A model generated the notes under the pieces. The model was not told the origin of the DNA, did not search any database, and saw only the letters and a program-made list of their open reading frames with translations. 64,000 nucleotides of DNA, from NCBI GenBank assembly GCA_046352935.1, contig JAXMGR010000006.1, forward strand, positions 135,494-199,493, given 5' to 3'. The stretch comes from CAYWMY01 sp046352935. Its GTDB lineage: Bacteria > Pseudomonadota > Gammaproteobacteria > Steroidobacterales > Steroidobacteraceae. The position numbers and the translations under genes were made by a program. Each line of letters begins with the position of its first letter. The first letter of the stretch is position 1. This document shows positions 60,774 to 64,000 of this stretch, one piece after another.

Positions 60774-62330
60774 GTGGTGCCGTCGTTCCCGGGCAAGGAC
60801 ATCACCTGCGGCGCTCTCGCGCAGACGCTCGTGGCCGGCAAGCTGCTGAAGCAGGGCGCGGAGGCCGGCGTCAAGGCGCTCGAGAGCGGCGTGCAGGCAC
60901 TCGGCAACGTGGCCATCAGCGGCCTGCAGAGCCTCGGGCTCGGCGGGGCAGGCGTGGCGCCCGTCGACATCTTCGACCGGAGCTTCGTCCGGCCGCTGCT
61001 GCATCAGCGCGCGCTGCAGGGCGTCATGTCATCCGGGAAACCTTTCCTGGGACTCGACCCGAAGGCGCTCAAGGCGTGCATCTCCTACTTGCCCATCGGC
61101 ATCAACCAGGGACCGAGCGACTTCGACATCAAGTCCTGCAAGCAGAAGAGCCAGCAGTTGCACGACGAGGCGACTGCGCTCGCGAACCTGGTGCGTGTGG
61201 CCCCGGCCGCGTACTTCGGGAACGTCAACGCCAGCGCCTCGCTGCTGCTCGCGACCCACTTCTGGAACAAGAAGGCCGACCAGTTCATCGGCGCGTTCTG
61301 GTTCCTGCCGGTGCCGAACGAGTTCGCACCGGGGATCCAGCCGCTGCCCATGCAGAGCTGGTCCGCCGAGGGGTTCCAGTCCCTGCCCTCGCCTTTCTCG
61401 GCGGTGCTCGGCAGCTGTTACGAGACCACGCGCGCCGCATTCCCGGTCCCGCTCGCGCCGCAGCTCACGGGTCCGCTCGAGCCGCCCAGCCTGTGGGGCT
61501 GGGTCTGTGCCCAGGCGGGCATGCGCCTCGCCATGGCGATGAGCGCGGAGCGCAAGCGCATCCTGCAGCAGGTCATCCCGTTGGTCACCAAGGCCGGCTG
61601 CGTGGTCGCCAAGACCGGCGACCAGTCGCTGAAGTTCGACTGCAGCAACGGCGAGGTGCTGTCGATGTGCTACGCCCTGCTGCCGGACGCCAATCCGGGC
61701 AGCCGCTGCCGGCGCAGCGCAGATTTCAAGGTACCGACTGCCGCGGTGGTGCGCATGTCGGATCAGCCGCAGGCTGATCTGCGGGTACAGCGAGCGGCCA
61801 CGGACGCGCCGGACCGGCCCGTCACTTCGCAGGGGGTTGCACCACCGGGTCGGCTGTCGGCGGCGGTCGCAGCAGGACTGAAGGCACGGGCGCTCACGAT
61901 CGAGGCCGAGTCGTTGCTGCCGTCGAACGCGGTCAAGGTCGCGGGCGGCCGGGCCGACGTGCAGCCGATGGCCGGCTTCGGACCGGGCTGGAGCGGCGAC
62001 GCGCAGCTCTTCTGGCACGGCGGCCCGGTCGGTGCGGTGCTCGATCTCATGATCGAGGTGCCGCAGGACGGCGCGTGGCTCGTCGAGATCGATCTCACGC
62101 GCGCGCCCGATTACGGCCAGGTGGCATTCGAGGTGGACCAGCACCCGGTGGCGCAGCAGTTCGACGGCTACGCGCCCGCGGTCACCGCGCCGGTCACGGT
62201 CACCCTCGGCACGTTCGCGATGAAGCAGGGACGACGACCGCTGTCGCTGAAGATCGTCGGGCACCATGGCAGCTCGACGGGTCTGCTCGCGGGGATCGAT
62301 CGCGTCCGCCTGCGGCATTCAGGAGAATGA
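60774..62330 (+). CDS. Secreted protein with C-terminal sugar-binding-like module (frameshifted upstream)
   Basis: The frame from 60774 (GTG) gives 518 residues that read on from the disrupted N-terminal part. The middle is Cys-containing and Trp/Pro-rich (FWFLPVPNEFAPGIQPLP, CAQAGMRLAMAMSAERKR). From about 380 a beta-sandwich-like module (LTIEAESLLPSNAVKVAGG...TRAPDYGQVAFEV...FDGYAPAV...GLLAGIDRVRL) resembles carbohydrate-binding domains. A decayed copy of this module lies at 63.5-63.9 kb. With the upstream part the gene would span 60257-62330, about 690 residues, and carry a signal peptide. No known family was recognised. Confidence 0.7.
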   Translation: MVPSFPGKDITCGALAQTLVAGKLLKQGAEAGVKALESGVQALGNVAISGLQSLGLGGAGVAPVDIFDRSFVRPLLHQRALQGVMSSGKPFLGLDPKALKACISYLPIGINQGPSDFDIKSCKQKSQQLHDEATALANLVRVAPAAYFGNVNASASLLLATHFWNKKADQFIGAFWFLPVPNEFAPGIQPLPMQSWSAEGFQSLPSPFSAVLGSCYETTRAAFPVPLAPQLTGPLEPPSLWGWVCAQAGMRLAMAMSAERKRILQQVIPLVTKAGCVVAKTGDQSLKFDCSNGEVLSMCYALLPDANPGSRCRRSADFKVPTAAVVRMSDQPQADLRVQRAATDAPDRPVTSQGVAPPGRLSAAVAAGLKARALTIEAESLLPSNAVKVAGGRADVQPMAGFGPGWSGDAQLFWHGGPVGAVLDLMIEVPQDGAWLVEIDLTRAPDYGQVAFEVDQHPVAQQFDGYAPAVTAPVTVTLGTFAMKQGRRPLSLKIVGHHGSSTGLLAGIDRVRLRHSGE

Positions 62331-62331
62331 A

Positions 62332-63384
62332 ATGAAGAAGATCCTCGTGGGCTCGGCCGCACTGCTCGCGCTCGCCAGCGCCCCGGCCGTGGCCGAGCTG
62401 CAGGTCTTCCCGTTGCCTGAATACGAGGGCCACCGCGTCGACCTGTGCCGCGTCTGGGGCAACGAATGCGGCCAGGCGGGCGCCGACGAGTTCTGCCGGC
62501 GCAATGGCTTCTCCAGCGCCGAAGGCTTCACCGTCGACCACGACATCGGCGCTGCGACACCGACCCGGACGCTCGTCGACGGCGGCATCTGCAATCAGGC
62601 GTTCTGCGACGGCTTCGAGTCCATCACCTGCACGCGGCCCGGCTCCGGCGCCATGAGCGGCACGACCTCGCCGGGCCAGCCGCAGCCGCCGGCCGAGCCA
62701 CCCGCTCCAGCGGCACCGGTGTACAGCGAACCTCCCTGGACGCCCAGGGACGTGATCCGGCCGAACATCGACGTTCAGGCGCAGTACGCGCTGTTCCGTC
62801 TGCTCAAGGGTGACGCCCGGCAGCGCATCGAGGCCTCACACATCCTGAGTGCGATCCGGGCGGGCGCGCTGCAAGGCATTTACCAGGAAGACCAGCAGGC
62901 GCCGGCGCTGCGCGCGCAGGCGCTCGGCCAGTGGTGGGGGCAGATCCTGCCGAAGGGCGTCGATGGGGTCTGCATGACGCAGCCGGCCGCCAAGGCGCCG
63001 CTGATCGCGATGCGCCGCGGCACACCGGCCGACCGCGCCAGCTATGACCAGGCGCTGCTCGCGGCCTGGCAGCAGTGCGGCATCAAGCACGACTATCCGC
63101 TGCGGCGCTACGACCCGACGGCCGGCGGCGCCGGGAGCGAACCGGCCGGTGCCAATGCGAGCGCCCTGCAATGCCGGAACGATGGCGAGCGGGCGGCGCT
63201 GCATGCGCGCTGCGACGCGGCTTTCCAGTCCAACCTGACGTTCTGCGAAAAGGTGAAGGCGGGCTACGCGCTGCAGGTCGTGCAGGGCGTAGTGATCGAT
63301 ACCTATGACAAGTGCATGACGCGCATCAGCTCGATCCGTGAGGAATGCCACTGGATCACCGACAACGAGATCTGCCGGAGGTGA
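62332..63384 (+). CDS. Cys-rich secreted protein of unknown function
   Basis: A 350-residue exported protein. Signal peptide 1-21 (ending AVAE), then Cys-rich segments (DLCRVWGNECGQAGADEFCRRNGF, CNQAFCDGFESITC), a Pro/Ala-rich linker (about 105-135), a helical domain (about 145-230) and a C-terminal Cys-rich helix (CRNDGERAALHARCDAAFQSNLTFCEKVKAGY). Even-numbered Cys suggest disulfides. ATG 62332 has AGGAG eight bases upstream and is two bases after the stop of the sugar-binding-like gene, so the two are translated together. Family not recognised. Confidence 0.82.
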   Translation: MKKILVGSAALLALASAPAVAELQVFPLPEYEGHRVDLCRVWGNECGQAGADEFCRRNGFSSAEGFTVDHDIGAATPTRTLVDGGICNQAFCDGFESITCTRPGSGAMSGTTSPGQPQPPAEPPAPAAPVYSEPPWTPRDVIRPNIDVQAQYALFRLLKGDARQRIEASHILSAIRAGALQGIYQEDQQAPALRAQALGQWWGQILPKGVDGVCMTQPAAKAPLIAMRRGTPADRASYDQALLAAWQQCGIKHDYPLRRYDPTAGGAGSEPAGANASALQCRNDGERAALHARCDAAFQSNLTFCEKVKAGYALQVVQGVVIDTYDKCMTRISSIREECHWITDNEICRR

Positions 63385-63449
63385 CGGGCGACGGGAGCGA
63401 CCAGCCGCGCTGCGAAGGAGGACTGGCGACGAAGTACGCGACCCGCCAG

Positions 63450-63495
63450 CAGCACGCCCGCGCCATGTGCCAGTAGCCACCGCGCGGGCGTGCTG
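63450..63495. repeat. Perfect 14-bp inverted repeat
   Basis: CAGCACGCCCGCGC (63450-63463) and GCGCGGGCGTGCTG (63482-63495) are perfectly complementary with an 18-base loop. The hairpin lies 65 bases after the Cys-rich secreted gene and just before the decayed module copy. No T-tract, so either a rho-linked terminator or a site linked to the rearrangement that left the fragments next to it. Confidence 0.55.
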
Positions 63496-63513
63496 ATGCC
63501 GGAGAAGAAGCCA

Positions 63514-63905
63514 ATGAGGTGCCGAGGCACGTGGCTGGTTCCGTCGTGCGCACTCATCGTCGCCGGCTGCGCTGCTGCGGCAATGGTGTGCGCCCAGTCG
63601 CCGCCCGCGGCAGGAGATCGCGTCTCGTGACCGAACTGCCGACTCTGGGTCCCGCCAAGTACGGCGCCGAGGTCTATCTGACCCGCGCGCCGGACTACGG
63701 GCGGCTGCGCATCGGCCTCGAGGCTGCGGAGAAGCCGATCGACTTCGACGGGTATGCGCCGCGAGTCGAGCGCGCGGACAAGCTCCGGGTCGGAGAGATG
63801 TTGCCGCACGACGGCCGGCTGTTACTCGACGTCAGAGTCATCGGTCGCCACCGCAGGTACAGGGGACATCTGGCGGGCATCGACCGCATCGCTGCCGGTT
63901 GGTGA
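63514..63905 (+). pseudogene. Decayed copy of the sugar-binding-like module with lipoprotein signal
   Basis: ATG 63514 (GGAG nine bases before) opens a 38-codon frame with a lipoprotein-like signal (CALIVAGCAAAAM) that stops at 63630. A second frame from GTG 63627, overlapping by GTGA, encodes TRAPDYG, FDGYAP and HLAGIDR blocks that match the C-terminal module of the gene at 60.8-62.3 kb in the same order. The copy lacks about 50 residues of the module's first half. It is probably a frameshifted, partly deleted duplicate, though two coupled small genes cannot be excluded. Confidence 0.55.
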
Positions 63906-64000
63906 TTTCACCGACGATGCCGATGCGCTCCAGGTGCGCCAGCGACTTGTTGACCGTGGCCGGCGTGAGCCGCGTGGCCTTGACCGGCGCGAGCAGGGCA
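63838..64000 (-). CDS. C-terminal end of a Fic-type protein (wHTH), probably truncated
   Basis: The gene enters from the right edge, and its last 53 codons lie in the window. The visible part, LTPATVNKSLAHLERIGIVGEITNRQR, is the winged-helix segment found at the C-terminus of many Fic proteins, where it is followed by residues like RVFxYxxYLxIL. Here the match ends after NRQR, and 16 unrelated residues rich in Cys and Pro lead to the stop at 63838. The loss lies where the decayed module copy begins on the other strand, so the 3' end was probably replaced by a rearrangement. Confidence 0.5.
   Translation of the reverse strand, partial: ALLAPVKATRLTPATVNKSLAHLERIGIVGEITNRQRCGRCPPDVPCTCGGDR

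Overview
The window is about 64 kb of high-GC bacterial chromosome, by eye in the high sixties percent G+C. It is densely packed with genes on both strands. No insertion sequence, prophage, rRNA or CRISPR array is visible. A class III PHA synthase subunit (PhaE) with phasin and PhaR, two ABC-F proteins of the YheS and Uup types, class 1 FBPase, Pit with its PhoU-like partner, TonB-dependent uptake, and repeated Rieske, SnoaL, glutathione-transferase and SDR genes together suggest a free-living gammaproteobacterium of the Nevskiales, Steroidobacterales or Chromatiales kind. That placement is inferred from gene content, not from a marker gene.

Layout. 1-2.4 kb: polyhydroxyalkanoate module (phaE, phasin with a clear promoter and terminator, phaR). 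2.4-6 kb: a WHy-type lipoprotein, a GH57 protein that has lost its catalytic residues, and a coupled pair of secreted proteins; a 160-base imperfect palindrome closes this part. 6-13.4 kb: ABC exporter, Pit phosphate system, YheS, a Rieske oxygenase and tRNA-Arg(UCG). 13.5-18.8 kb: a signalling patch with a NosP-like FIST sensor overlapping a cytosolic hybrid histidine kinase, a receiver-AraC regulator with a substituted phosphoacceptor, and a VOC domain fused to a class III nucleotide cyclase. 18.8-30.8 kb: DUF1501/DUF1800 pair, fbp, DUF4197, NamZ-like muramidase, a DUF5610-like protein, Uup and two glutathione-transferase-like genes. 31-36 kb: a large secreted TPR protein, a third GST, a secreted hydrolase-like lipoprotein and a split YeeE/YedE transporter.

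36-42 kb holds a compact, unassigned group: SnoaL-like protein, NAD(P)-dependent epimerase, MBL hydrolase, B12-type radical SAM enzyme, GNAT-like protein and a second RNase Z-like MBL enzyme. It looks like a small biosynthetic or modification pathway and is the best candidate for something undescribed. 42-50.7 kb: a haem-motif/Vgb-propeller fusion, a GH17 membrane protein, EthD and SDR enzymes, DUF454, and an orphan MotA/MotB-like pair. Two overlapping micro-genes (42 and 34 codons) and a J-domain/zinc-ribbon/PilZ fusion follow, then an OPT transporter.

54-60.2 kb reads as one uptake/catabolic locus: an AraC regulator divergent from an aldo/keto reductase, a TonB-dependent receptor, a TIGR04076 protein and an MFS transporter. 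The last 4 kb (60.2-64 kb) is a damaged region. It has a secreted protein with several compensating frameshifts, a Cys-rich secreted partner, a decayed second copy of the first protein's C-terminal module, and the 3' end of a Fic-type gene that appears cut by the same junction.
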